NCBI GenBank assembly: GCA_000231825.2
Contig: JH720308.1
Location: 644,483 to 708,482 of the forward strand
Source: Tetrahymena elliotti 4EA
Lineage: Eukaryota; Ciliophora; Oligohymenophorea; Hymenostomatida; Tetrahymenidae
Direction: 5' to 3'
Length of the DNA stretch: 64,000 bases
Shown here in pieces: positions 38,174-50,569 of the stretch. Every line of letters begins with the position of its first letter. Within the stretch, counting starts at the first letter, position 1. A program made the position numbers and the translations under genes. The notes under the pieces are model-generated. The model was not told the origin of the DNA and made no database searches. It saw only the letters and a program-made list of their open reading frames with translations.

Positions 38174-39556
38174 ATGAAATTAGGTAGTGAATTAAAAGCA
38201 AAGAATAGATCAAAGACTTTGCTATCAGAGGAAAATATAAACACAAAAATAGAACGCATATTTAAAAGATCTTATGAGGAAAAATTGCTACCTGATTTAA
38301 ATCAAGTAAACTCTTTTTCTACTCAAGTGTAGAAGCAATTTCATAAATAAAATAGAGATTACAGAATACATTCACTATCCTTGACACGTCCTTTTTAATT
38401 TACAAAAGAAGATTTTATGGACCCTTAGTAAAGATTTTAATAGGTTTTGGGTGATTTTATTAGTGGAAAAAAACCTGTTGATTACTTCTAAAATGATATT
38501 GTAGATGCATATAGATTTGAGCCAAAAATAATATTTGAAGATATACAGGAGAAATAAAAATTATCGCCTTTTAAAGATTTAATAATTACTAATAAGAGAT
38601 AAGTTGTGTTTAATTCAAAGCTAGATGAGAGTTTTATTGGTCATAAAATACAAGAAATTGAAATACCCATTAGAGGGGGAAATAAAAAGCTCTAATAACT
38701 AGATTAGGAATAAAAAATAACGAATCTCAATTCTGGTCGAGGAGATGATTATTATGATGATAAGAATTTTACTTTGACTTAACATAAACAAAGTTGGGTA
38801 AAATTATTTCCTTTGATAGAACAAAATTAGTAGATTAATCCAAACTTAGATGAAACTACTACATAGCACAGATAATTTTATATAAAAAAACAAATAGATT
38901 TTGATAAAGGTAATAAGTGTAATAAATAGAGAACTAGAACCGAGCAAAATGATTCTGAAATTACCAAGTAGAACTATTTTGATCCTTACTAGCCAGAAAA
39001 AGAGATCGGCTTAAATGTGTAAAGTTAAAATCATTGTAATAATTTAAGTTCTAGTGGCATTTAAAATTTTAGCAATAAATTTTAATGTGAAGAGAGTTCT
39101 AACAAAAACATTAAATTAAGGACTTCGTTTGAGAATAAAGGTGTGGATGTGGATGCTAAAGATTTAAATAAGAAAAATTAACCGTTTGGTTCTTAATTAG
39201 ATACTTTATCTAATTAATCTTTGAAAGATTCTTTTCAAAATTTGTATTAAAGTAAGAATCAAAAGATCACCATAAATAAAGCAATTAATAATTCAAGTTA
39301 AATCAAACACAAAATAGTTGATATTGCTGACACATAATTAAGGTAATTTTAAAAATAGAGATAATTTAGGCTTCCTTAAGAAATTAGTAATCATGATTCG
39401 AGCTTTAAATTCATGAGAAAAGACAGCAAGTACTTAATTGAAAATTTTATTTCTGTCCATGATGCTGATAGTGTAAGGGAAAACCCTTTGTCAAAATATC
39501 TGAGTAAATAAAATGAAAATAATAAGAAAAAAACGAATTTAAATGAATAATATTGA
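38174..39556 (+). CDS. Unknown intronless protein, 460 aa, Q/N/K-rich
   Basis: A single open frame of 461 codons in the ciliate code, unlikely by chance in DNA of this composition. ATG at 38174, TGA at 39554-39556. Uses many TAA/TAG Gln codons. Composition is rich in N, Q, K, D and S and mostly disordered, without signal peptide or membrane helix. Recognisable short stretches include LKAKNRSKTLLSEENINTKI near the start, YDDKNFTLTQHKQSWVKLFP in the middle, and SFKFMRKDSKYLIENFISVH near the end, the last two perhaps structured. I recognise no family; similar lone ciliate-specific proteins are common. Confidence 0.75.
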
Positions 39557-42137
39557 AGGATGGAATGAACTTTGAAAACTGGCAATTATTATTGAATATT
39601 TTATATTATTATGTTTTATGTTACTTTCATTAGAAAATTGCAACTTATTTTAAAGATTCTTCAAGTTTTACTGAAAAAAATTTTATTCAATGCTTGAAAA
39701 ATATTTCGAATTTAAGTTTTTCTTCTTTTTTATAGTGCCAAAGTATTTAACTTACAAATTATATTAATCAAAAAATTAATGCTTGAATTCAGACAATAAT
39801 TTTTGAGCCTTTTTACCATATTTTGTATGATAGATAAGATTGATGATTTTGAGCTTAAATTAAAATAGTAAATATTGAAAAGTTTTTCAATCAGTACAAG
39901 TTACACTTACTAGTTTGAAATAATCATTTTCGTTTAATTTGAGGAAATATTCCTCCTTCATTTTCTACTATGCCAAATATTTCATAAAAATGCCTTAGGT
40001 TTCAATAATATTATTTATTTAGATATATAAATTAAAGGGGGAGGAGGGTAGGAAAGTCCAAATTCATAAATATTTTTAAAAAATTAGGTAAGAATGAAGA
40101 GATAGATAAATAAATATAAAGCAATCTGAGTTACACTCAAGCATTCATTCCTTCCTAATTACTATTTGTAATCTATCTTTATGGGGTCGAATACATAATC
40201 TTGCAAAAATCCTTAATAAAAGGTTTATAATTGTATTGATTATTTTCTATTTAATACATAAATAAGTTTAAATATAAAAATTACACTAAATCTCTCCTTA
40301 TTAATAGTTTTTTTCTCGAAAAGAGGATAATAATAAGCACTTCTTTATTCAAAAAATATAGTTATAGAAAAAATTCATAATATTTATATGTTTTTTTGCT
40401 TCCCCTTTTTTTCGACAATAGAATAATTGCATCATCATCTTAAAATAAAAGAAAAAGTTTTAATTATTACTGCATGATATATTGAAAAAAATTGTTTAGA
40501 TCAAACATTTACCAACACTGGCTAATAATTCAAAGGTTAAAAATGAAAAAAGGACATTATTATATATTAGATACTTACAATTTTTTTATTTTATTTTTGG
40601 GTAAAAGCTAAAATCGTCTCTTTTTGAGGCGAATTTGCCTTTTTTTGAATTTTGCTTTTTTCTAAAGGAACTTAGAACTTATTTCTTTGAGTCAAAGAAG
40701 AAATGGAGATTAGGAGATTAATATATCTACTATTTTTTGGATGTGGTTTTTATTTAGATAATTGATTCTTTAATAAATTAAAGGAATTTCGTTTTTTGGA
40801 ATATCTCTTTTTCGAACAAAAGATAAGATGTAATATTTATATTTGATTTATGTATTTCAAACAAATTATCAGCTTAATTTGTCTAAGATGGGTATTTTTA
40901 GTATACTAGTATATTTAGATTGTAATTTTACCTTAAAATTTTTTGGGACTGATTATTTAAAAGTAGTTACCTATGAATAATAATTAGGTGGTAGTACTTT
41001 AAAGTACCAATCGAAATCATTAGGTTTGTAAACGAAATTTATTTATAAAGAATAAGGAAAATAAAAGTATATTTTAGATTTGTATATTTTCAGAATATTT
41101 TGTGAATAAATCAATGGGAATCTTAATAATATGCAGTTATCTTTTAATGCAATTTCTCTACTTGTTTTACTTCAGTAATTAAAATTACAGTTTTTTCATT
41201 ACAACCTTTCTGTTAAATTAATTTTGCTCTCAAATACTTTTACTAATTATAAGATTCTGATAAAATATACTAAGATCCGAAAATAACAGTTTTGGGTTGA
41301 AGAAAATTTCTATTCCCAAAAATTTAGCGATTATAATAATAGAAAGATGAAATACAATTCCATTAAAGATATTTTGAAAACTTTTAAATTTTTGTTCAAA
41401 AAAGCTAAATTTTTATTCAAAATAAATAAATTGGTTGGCTTAATAAGTGAATGAATTAATTAGGAGTGTGTGTGTGCTTCATTCATTCTTTTACCTAAAA
41501 ATAGACTAGCAAGCATCATAGATAAATGAAATATATTAAGGTAAATGAATAGTAGAAAGTAAATGAGAATGTATTTAAATTGGTAAGACTGATTTTATTA
41601 AAACTGTGATAAAGAAATCAATTACTAATCAAAATTAAAAAGAAAGGAAAAAAATTAAATAATTTGTATGGAACTAAGATTAAAAAATATATATTTCGAA
41701 GTCTTTTATTGGTTTTATTATTTATATGTTCATAAAAGTTAGAATCAATCAAAAAAGCGAATTAAATAGTTTTTGCAAATATACTGTTTATTAAATAATA
41801 CTAAAATCTAACTGAGAAGGGAAAAAAAAAGTTGATAAAAAAAAAATTAAAGGTAAGTAAATAGCTTTGATAATAAATTTTCTGTAATCTTAAAAATCGT
41901 TCATATTTAATAATGAAATACCCATTATTTTATTACAAATAATATTAATCAAAAAGATAATAAACTATAATAAATAATAAAAAGAAAAAGGAATTGATAA
42001 TATCTCATATAATTCCTATAAAAAAACAAACAAACACACAAGTTTGCCATTTTTATTTTTTAACTCACAGAATCCGCACAATACATTATATATTTTTTTC
42101 TCATATTCTAACGACATTAAGATTAACTTGATAAGAA
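39557..42137. other. Long AT-rich intergenic stretch
   Basis: 2.6 kb without a supported gene. Noted: a G-rich tract GGGGGAGGAGGGTAGG at 40037-40052 and a perfect 14-bp palindrome GTACTTTAAAGTAC at 40994-41007. Neither has an assigned function. Confidence 0.5.
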
Positions 42138-44198
42138 ATGGAAATTGAGTAGTATTATCACCCTGTTTAACAATAGATTGTTTCTTGCAGATAAATCTAA
42201 TAAAATGACTTACGTAATAATAGCGTTTAAGATATTTCTTAGTTAGATAATTCAGTTATTAACTTAATTGAGTGGCTTGAAGCCAATTACTATAACTTGA
42301 GATAAATATGCTCTTTAGATCACCCTTAAAATACTAAAGAAACTCAAGAGTAAATTATGATTCGACTCATTAAAGATTAACTAAGCAGAGCTAGCTAATT
42401 TTAGAGCATGAATTTAAATTTCTACTAATTAGATGTTTAGCCAGCTCTTATGGAAAAGCTTATTTTTTCAATAAATTAACTTTCTCATTTAAAGGAAATT
42501 AAGATAAATCTTTCAAGATAAAAATGGGGACCTGAATAATTGCAAGTTTTCTGCAACTAGTTAATAATGTGTCGCACTCTCAGAAATTTGGAACTCAATT
42601 TGGGTTTCAACAGTATCACTGATAAAGGTCATAAAATTCTTACAGAAACTTTATCAAATTTACACTTGCTTGAATCTATAAATATTAATTTAGAACACTG
42701 TGGGCTTTAACGCCGCAGTATTTCTATTTTAGAAATTTTTAATGATTTAAAGTCTATCAATAACTTTTAATTAAATTTGGATGGTAATGTTATTGAAATA
42801 GAAGACGAAATGAAAGTCTTATTACCTAAATTTAAAAGAGAAAATATTTTCACCAATCTTATCATATTTTAAATCAGATTTAATGAGTACTAGCCTAAAA
42901 ATTCTAATGAAACAACCAACTACTAGTAAATGAACGGTTCTTCAAGTAACAATTAATTAAAGGATTCAAATTAATCTATCCCCGCAAATAATCAAAAGTA
43001 GGCTGCTATTAATTAATAACTTCAAATCTTATAAAACACAATTACTCAGTAATAATAGCAATTGTAATAATTATATGCCTATGCATAATAGATGGTATAA
43101 AGAGGCTTCCCTTAAAATCACCCACAATACCTTCAAATTTCTGCTTAGGTGTAGCAGCTATAAGCTAATTTATAATAAAACACGGCTTAAAGTAAAAAGC
43201 TTTAATCAAGCACTTCAGTAACAAAAAGAAAAACTGTAATTTGTAGATTGCTTGAAATTATGCTTAAATTTACTCATAACTTAGAACAATTTAGCTTGGC
43301 TTGCCCCGGATAATTACTTGGTGGCGCTTCTTGGGAATATTTTGCAGAATTAATTAAAGGTAAAACTGAAAAATTAACAAAATTTAATTTTGCTGGCTTA
43401 AACTGCAACACAAAAAGCCAAGACATGGATTATTTCTTTTATTAAATGGCCAAGCTTAAAAATTTGACTGACTTAAGCCTTTCTTTCCACAACTTGCAAA
43501 CCTAAAATTGTTTACATCTTGATAGATTCCTTAAGCCTCTCACTAAACTAGAACATATCTAAATTGACTTGAGCTCTCCTGACTCTTAATCAAATTAGAG
43601 AGAATTATACTAGGACTTATGTAACTTTGTAAACAACACGGAGTCTCAAAACATTAAATCATTAGATTTAAATATTTCAAATTCTGATTTTGATTTGCAA
43701 CTTGCATTACCCCTTTTCTAAGGAATGTCTAAATTGCGCAATTTAGTTTCTCTCAAATTAAACATTCAATCTTGTAAATAAGTCTGTGATAAAACTATAT
43801 AATACCTTTGTTAAGCATTATTAATATAAAAAAATATTAAGTCTCTTCAAATTGATGCTGCTTATTCAAGTTTCACTCCTATTAGTATTTAGTATATTAT
43901 GTCAGCTCTTGTATACTTAAAGGACACTTTAATTTCTCTCTAACTAAATCTCACAAATCGTGGTGAAGGATTTGCAAACTTCAACAACGATTTTATAAAT
44001 AATACTGTGAGCAGTCTCACCAATCTAAAGAAATGTGTTATTTCCTCAGCACGCAATCCCAAAATCAGCATTTATCGTGAGAAAGCTTAATAAGTAAATA
44101 GAATGATTAAGCTTTGCCACTTAATGAAAAACACAAATGCTTTAAAGAATTTCAGAAAAGAAGTATCTTTTGAAGTCCTTTAATATTTAATATAGTGA
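42138..44198 (+). CDS. Intronless leucine-rich protein, 686 aa
   Basis: Single open frame of 687 codons, ATG 42138 to TGA 44196-44198. A leucine-rich block spans residues about 80-245 (LRNLELNLGFNSITDKGHK; LSNLHLLESININLEHCGL), of the irregular RNI-like sort. A Gln/Asn-rich linker at residues about 255-355 reads almost wholly through TAA/TAG codons. A second leucine-rich block runs from about 370 to 640 (NLEQFSLACPGQ; KLTKFNFAGLNCNTKS; MAKLKNLTDLSLSFHNLQT; MSKLRNLVSLKLNIQSC; LTNLKKCVISSARNPKISI). No signal peptide or membrane helix, so probably intracellular. Ciliates have large families of such proteins; no specific function can be named. Confidence 0.82.
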
Positions 44199-45903
44199 GT
44201 ACTTTTGTATATTTCTAAATAAGTCTAGATATGAAATTCTGAAAAGATCTATCAAATATTTTAATACTTTGTTACTACCACTTCTAAAATAAACTTTAAA
44301 CCAGAAATACTGATAAGAAATCAATTTATCTTTCCAAAATCTTAATTGAAAACAAACAAACAAATTCCCTTTAACCTTAAAATTAATAATCAGCTGTAAA
44401 CTTATTAGTCAAGTAGTAATAAACAAACAAACAAATAAATACACCAAAAATTTTGAATGCAACAATATAATTAAAACCACCACCATCGTTATAGCCGTAA
44501 CCACAGATACCAACAATATAATAAATTTCCAACAAAATATAATCAATTAAATAAATATTTAAAATATAAATAATAATTCCCTTATTTTCCCTTCCTTACT
44601 ATAACCATATGATAAAAAACAATTGGTTAATATATTAAAACAAATACATACTCCTTCCTTCCTTATTAATTTTATTTATATGAAATACTTAATAAATTGA
44701 AATTATTTTTTATTTTCAAAGTCAAATATTATCCTTACTTAAATTATTAAAAATGAATTTGTATTCTTCTGAGACCTTCTTTAATTAATCAATTTCAATT
44801 AAAATCATTCATCATTCCTTCGTTTATCTTCTAATCATACTCTTTTAGATCTCATAAAATTAATGTTTCTTCATTCATCTTTCTTAATTATATTTAGATT
44901 TCTTTTCTTTCTTTTATTTACTCTTTTATCTAAGCTTTGGTATTTACTTTACTCTTTCTTAATTCTAATTTATCACTTTATCAAACCTAATTAGATAGAT
45001 TCTCTCTTAACTTTTCTTCTTTTCAGCAATCAAATTTGATAAAACACTTAAATATCTATGTATTTATCTTTCCATATTTTACTTAATAAGAAAAGAAAAG
45101 TTCTGATTCTATATTTTTACATTAAAAGCAGAAAGGAAAAAATATTAATTTTCTTGTTTTGTTTTAGCATTCAAGTAGAATTTTATCATTGCTGAAAATT
45201 TTAGATATTAAATAAAGTTAACGAAGCTAACATAAATATCTAAAATCAACAATTAATTTGGGTATAATTTAATTAATTTAATTTATTTTTTAGAAATTCT
45301 TTTGTACTAATTTCTTAATATACTAATGTAAATCAGTTTAAAGAATTGAGTTGATTGATAGATAGATATATCCTATTTATTGATTTAAATTATGTTTTCC
45401 AACGCATCAATAGAATTATAATAAATGATGTTATGCAATGTAACACATAAATTAAAGGTAAAAAATTATTTAATTACTCCTTATTAATTTAGATTTGTAT
45501 TTTTTACAAAAAATGTTTCAAAAGGAGTTTTATGTAAAAAATACAATTTTTGACATGTACAAAAAAATAATTATTTCATATTTTTTCTTTTCAGAAAAAA
45601 AAATAACAAATCTGTGAAAAATTATACTTATTTATTTATTTATTTTTCAGCCACAAATATTTCATTTTTTCACTAAATTTTATGTTTATTTTGTTATTAA
45701 TTCCGAAAGACAAGTATTTTTCTAAAAGTTCCTACAATTTTTGAACACAAATTATTCATAAGGAAATAAAATATTTTTTATTGCATATGAAAATACCCAA
45801 ATACGTTGTAATTATCTAACCATGATTGCTATTGATAAATCAAATGGAAGAAGAAATTATTTTTGAATTGATACTTCTTTCAACTCTTCATTAGGTTTTA
45901 TGA
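44199..45903. other. Intergenic with CAAA-rich tracts
   Basis: AT-rich. CAAACAAACAAA tracts occur near 44350 and 44421-44436. One 51-codon frame at 44457 is listed separately. From about 44640 to 45100 the + strand is T/C-rich. No other signal. Confidence 0.5.
44457..44612 (+). CDS. Possible micro-protein, 51 aa
   Basis: ATG at 44457-44459, TGA at 44610-44612. The peptide is rich in Q, N, H, Y and K, with NHHHRYSRNHRYQQYNK at the start. The first third has more C and G than the surroundings, which is why it is noted. No homology recognised and the length is well within chance. Confidence 0.25.
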
Positions 45904-46365
45904 GATGCATAAAATAGTATTTTTAGAAATTAATACACTCAATATCATTTGATTACTGAAAAAATGTTTGCCTTATTTGAGAAATTTAACTTACAGAAAA
46001 CAAAAAATAAAATGCTTCTAGAGTTAATTAAATCAATAAAAACTCGAAAAATTAGTAATGTTATTTATGTAAACTTTTTTTTTATTATTGCTTTTTTATG
46101 TAATAAAATTAGAATAATTTCAATCGAACCATCTTTTCTATTTTCAATAATTTATTTTAAGGTAAGTAGTCGCATAAAAGAAATTTAAAAAATTTATGGC
46201 CTAAAATCATACTCTTTCTAAAAATTAAAATCATGCTTCTAATTTAATCTAAATTATAAAAATACTAAAGATTATTCAATTATAAATATCACTTCTGCTA
46301 GAAAAAAATTTGAAAAATCATCTATAAAATCTACGAACAAATTTAATAATTTTGTAAGTTGATTG
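45904..46365 (+). CDS. Possible exon(s) of an unknown gene
   Basis: A + strand frame open for about 154 codons, from just after a TGA at 45901 to TGA at 46363-46365. It includes EKMFALFEKFNLQKTKNKML and, at the end, SARKKFEKSSIKSTNKFNNF directly before a good donor GTAAGTTGATTG with an acceptor TTTTTATAG about 50 bp on. An upstream ATG at 45844 is in the same frame but cut off by the TGA at 45901 unless an intron intervenes. Chance openness is not excluded. DNA from 46366 to 46788 may hold further exons but none could be joined. Confidence 0.33.
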
Positions 46366-46788
46366 AGTGAATATTCTCTTTGTAATTCTTTACTGAAATT
46401 TCCTTTTTATAGGTTAATCTAAACGTATGTATATCTTTTTTCATAAATAGACTCTCTTTATTTTCATTTATAAACAATATTCAATGCTTTAAGAGCATTT
46501 GATGATGCTTTTTTTAAAATAAGAGCAAAAGAAAATCGATAAAAATGCCAATAAAGAGCTGCCATATGTATGAGTAGCTAGCTACATAAAGTACTTAATT
46601 AAATTTTATTTTGATGGAATCTTGCCATTATGAAAAAAAACAATAATTTATACAAATTGATAATTTTAAATGAGATATTTAGCTTAATTTAAAATATTTT
46701 TAGGTAAATAGCAATTACCCTACAAAAATTTAGTATCTAAACAATTTTGATAAATTCCAAACAAAAATCAATAATACGTTTATACATT

Positions 46789-48623
46789 TCAATAATCATC
46801 GAATTCTTCGATATCATCGGCTTATTATTATTTGTTTTTATTATCCTCATTAGTTTTATTGTTTGTAAGAGTTCGAATGTTATCATTGTAAATTATCTAA
46901 TTGTCATTTGATTTTATTTCTTTAGTATTATTAAATTTATATGTATCTCCTGCAAAATTTTTTGTAGAGCCTTGATCTATTTATTTTTTGGATTAAATAG
47001 CTTACAAATCACCTAATCCAAGCATCTATTCTCTTAAGAAATTCATATTTTCATCATAAGCATATCTTTTTCCAAATTTATTAAACAATTATTCACTTTA
47101 ATCTCTGTCATGGATGAATTTGTAAAACTTTTCAAAATGCTAGTCATGGTATCTGATTCCTTCTTGGAATCTATTAGTGTACTAGATAGTATTTTCTCTG
47201 CTGGGGTTGTAGTAAGCATCCCTATAGCTCTTTAACTGTCCCATGTATCCTTCATCACAATTATAAGCTGGCCTTCCATTTTAGAAAGGATCATACACCT
47301 TTCTAATAGGATAGTTATATGAATAATATTTTATATTAGATTCTGTATTAGATTTTTTTATTTTATTCTAGGTATTTTTGGTCACTTCAAAATAAACTGG
47401 AGGATTAAGAGCATCTGTCTTGAATTCTTAGGCTTTTCTGATGACATACTTATTGTTTTCAAGAGTATTAAATTACTCTTTATAATGAGGATAAGTGTAA
47501 GGATCTATAGGCATCAAAGAAATGATTAACTCTTCATAATCTAGTTTAGAATCACCGTCTTCAGTAGTCCTTGAAATGAATGCTTAAAACTCATCTTCAT
47601 TAAATTAAACTCCATTTTTTTTCATAAATTTATGAAGGCTTTTAACATATACATTAAAAAAAGATTTAATTTTCTATTTTAATGAAATAAATTCATGTAT
47701 AAAATCAATCAAGAGAGTAATTATGAGTGTAAAATAGTAATTTCATACAATTTTTTACAAATCTTTTAATTGCTAAGTTAACAAACACAAAAAATTTTAA
47801 AAACTAAAAAAACTTTATTTGTCTCTTGATTGATTTCTAAATAAATTGAAATTGAAATAAAATATTTTTTTTTACACTTCGTAGTCAATTATCCCTTTGC
47901 CATCATTGTCTACCACTTAAAATATTTACTAAATATTGTACTTATTTTTAGTTTTAAAATTTTTTCTAAGGTCTTCAATTTCTCTAAATCCTTTTATTTC
48001 TAACAGAATAATTTGAGATGCTAAATATTCAGAATTTCTTATAATCACTTAGTCTGATAAAAAGTGGGCATGTCTGCTTTAAAGCTAAGCTTCTCTCCTG
48101 TTTAGACATAATCTCCTTAATTATTGGTTTGTTTTAGGCAAAATGTAATTTATAAACCTAAGTTGCCAAAAATAATTATTTAATTTAGTTGATATTAATA
48201 TCTATTTACTCATAATAAGTCATTTAATTTTTATCTTATGTGCACAAATTTAAAATATATTGACATTCTTTCATACTTGCTGCTATTCTATTAACCCTAA
48301 ATAATATTAAATTTCAATAAAGATATGCTTAAAGTGTATTAATGATTATTACGATAAAAATTTGTTTAATTATTGGGCATCAATGAATCCTTATTATTTC
48401 AAATCAATCTGAGACCAAGCTGCATATGGATCAAAGTTGGGATTTTCAGCATTTTTAGTTTTTTCGTTTTCTATCTTTAAAATATTTAAACAATTTCAAA
48501 ATGGATTAATGAGAAGCATAAATAAATATCAATTGTTAAATTTTCTACAATTATATCATAGTAGGCTATTCCTTTAATAATATTAGCTATATCTTCCTAA
48601 AATTCAATAGTGTTGCTTCTCAT
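46789..48623 (-). CDS. EF-hand calcium-binding protein
   Basis: Read from ATG at 48621-48623 to TGA at 46789-46791; the frame is open further upstream to an acceptor-like TTTAG, so a small 5' exon may precede it. EF-hand-like units occur in order: a degenerate one near 48400 (AAWSQIDLKQQGFIDAQQL), a canonical one near 47900 (VVDNDGKGIIDYE, with Asp and Glu ligands at positions 1, 3, 5 and 12), and one near 47540 (TEDGDSKLDYEEL). An intron starting GTAGAAAATTTAAC joins the first two exons in phase. The C-terminal third is a long non-EF extension, with YMGQLKSYRDAYYNPSREN then Q/N/D-rich sequence ending DDIEEFDDY. Ligand pattern indicates calcium binding; a ciliary or basal-body role is only suggested by the divergent SAS6-like neighbour. 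Confidence 0.78.
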
Positions 48624-49089
48624 ATTGCTAGCTGTGTTTAAACTATTTTAGTTTGCTTGTTTTTAAGCCTAAACAAAATTTTAATTCAGTTAAAATGAAA
48701 TGAATCAATCAATAAATCAAAAGTTATTTATTTTAAATTTATTGATATAAAAAATAAATCTTTGCAAAATAGTTATCATTCATTCATTTAAAATAATCAA
48801 AAAATTAATCAATTTCACATTTGTTTATTCATTTTTAAATAAAACTGAAGTTTTCAAAAATAGATAGATATTCAATTTATTAATTAATAATTTTTAAACA
48901 ATTTTTTATTTCATTCATTCAGTCATTTATTTATTTATTGATAAACTCATTCAAAAATATCTTATGGTAGAGTAGAGTAAAGTAATTTGATTTAAGTTTT
49001 TTTTTGAAATTAAAAAAGATAAGAAATCAAAAAATTTATTTCAAATTTACAAAATTCATATAAAAAGTATTCCAACCTATAGAAATAAA
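48624..49089. promoter_or_regulatory. Shared divergent promoter region (EF-hand / SAS6-like)
   Basis: 466 bp between the two ATGs. AT-rich, with repeated ATTCATTCATTT-type stretches on the + strand near 48780 and 48911-48930. These may be simple sequence rather than binding sites. Confidence 0.4.
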
Positions 49090-50131
49090 ATGGCTCAAAA
49101 AAGCTTTGCAAGTGAAACCCATCAAGCTTAATAGCAATTAAATTCTTTCGATTTTGCTTAAATCGATTAAATGGATCCATCTTTAGGTAAATTTATCTAT
49201 CGTTAAATGTGGCATTAATAATAAATAATCTATTTTTTGAAAATATTTAGCTGATGGTCTTAGATGTATTTATGATAAAGATATTTATTACCTTATTAGG
49301 TAAATAGCATTCAATTATTTAAGCAAACCTTGAAATTATATATTTTTTAAAGATTTTACAGAGACGAAAATGAAACAAAGGATTTGGAAAACCATGAACC
49401 CTTAAGAACTAGAATCTTTATTTTAGTAAATAAAAATTATTCATAAAATATTAATCAAAGCATAAATATTTTTATTATTGAAAACTAATAGGGTGATGAA
49501 AAAAATCCTTAATATCTTAAAATAGAAGTTAGTAGTGATAATGATATCTTTTTCCACTTTGTTCACAAGTATGATTTTAGCAATTAATTCTTAATAAACT
49601 AACTAAAATATTTTGATTGATATCATTAGAGCTGACCAAAACAACTATAAGTAGATTAAAGCTGAGCAAAATTTGAATTTAGAATTCAACGAATACCCTG
49701 CAATTTGTATTAAGTGTTTCAATAAAGTTGAAAAACCAACTAGCCACAATTAGTAATATTTACTTCATTCTAAAAAACAATAAAATTTTTTATTTTGGTA
49801 TTAACTATTGTTTTTTTCTATTAGATACAATGCTATTTTCACTATTATGGATAATGGTTCAGGAAGACTTGAAATAAACTAAGAAACTGAATATAAGAAT
49901 ATTGAAGTAATGAGTTTCGAATTTGAATGCAGTGATGATAATTTTATTAGATAAATCATAACCTACAAATATATGAGTCTTAAGTCAAAGTTATCTTTGA
50001 TGGAAGGACGTCTCTAGGATATTCATGAAATAGTTAGAGTTAAGAATCCTTCTTTACTTCTTTCAATAAAAAAAGAAACAAAGGATAAGCAAGATAAGAG
50101 TAAATAATCAACAATCATGAAAAAGAATTGA
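49090..50131 (+). CDS. SAS6L: Short SAS-6-like protein (SAS6L type)
   Basis: Six exons joined in consistent phase, about 240 residues, ATG 49090 to TGA 50129-50131. After a Q/S-rich leader, the sequence matches the SAS-6 head domain: LRTRIFILGDEKNP, LKIEVSSDNDIFFHFVHK, NLEFNEYPAICIKCFNKVEK and YNAIFTIMDNGSGRLEI, ending near FIRQIITYKYMSLKSKLSLM. In full SAS-6 this head forms the hub of the nine-fold cartwheel and is followed by a long coiled coil. Here the protein stops about 50 residues after the head with a Lys-rich end, so the spoke-forming coil is missing. That architecture matches the SAS6-like paralogues of protists (apical complex or basal-plate proteins). Introns are 50-70 bp with GTAAAT or GTATGA donors. 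Divergent from an EF-hand gene. Confidence 0.82.
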
Positions 50132-50569
50132 AGGATGATGAATTTCCAAAGAATAATTAACTGATTATGTGAGAAACAAAACAAAAAAAAAATAAAATGA
50201 GAAAATAATTAAAAATATATTGAATAAATTTAAAGTGATAATTATAATCATTAAATATGTAATACAAAATACTAAATTATTAAATTTTTGTAGTTATTAA
50301 TTAATAATGACTAATAATCATTATTTTGTTGTATAGCAAAGAGTTTCAAAGATGATGTTTAAAACCTTTAATCTTTTTCAATTTGATTATATTTATATAT
50401 TTTTATTAAATTATTATTTACAAAATATAAATTATTTTTTAAAAGTTATTAGTAAAATTTATTGTTGGTTGTTGTTGTGATTATTGATTTCTATATAGAG
50501 TATTTATTCTTACTTTTATAATTTAAGCTCTGATTTTATGTAATTTAAAGATGGTTGGTTAATGTTGTT
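50132..50569. other. Convergent intergenic region
   Basis: 438 bp holding two 3' UTRs. A TTGTTGGTTGTTGTTGTGATTATTG stretch near 50463 is simple sequence. Nothing else seen. Confidence 0.55.

Noticed and set aside
39391..39585. - strand ORF at the end of the 460-aa gene
   Set aside because: Overlaps the end of a 461-codon + strand frame that is far less likely by chance.
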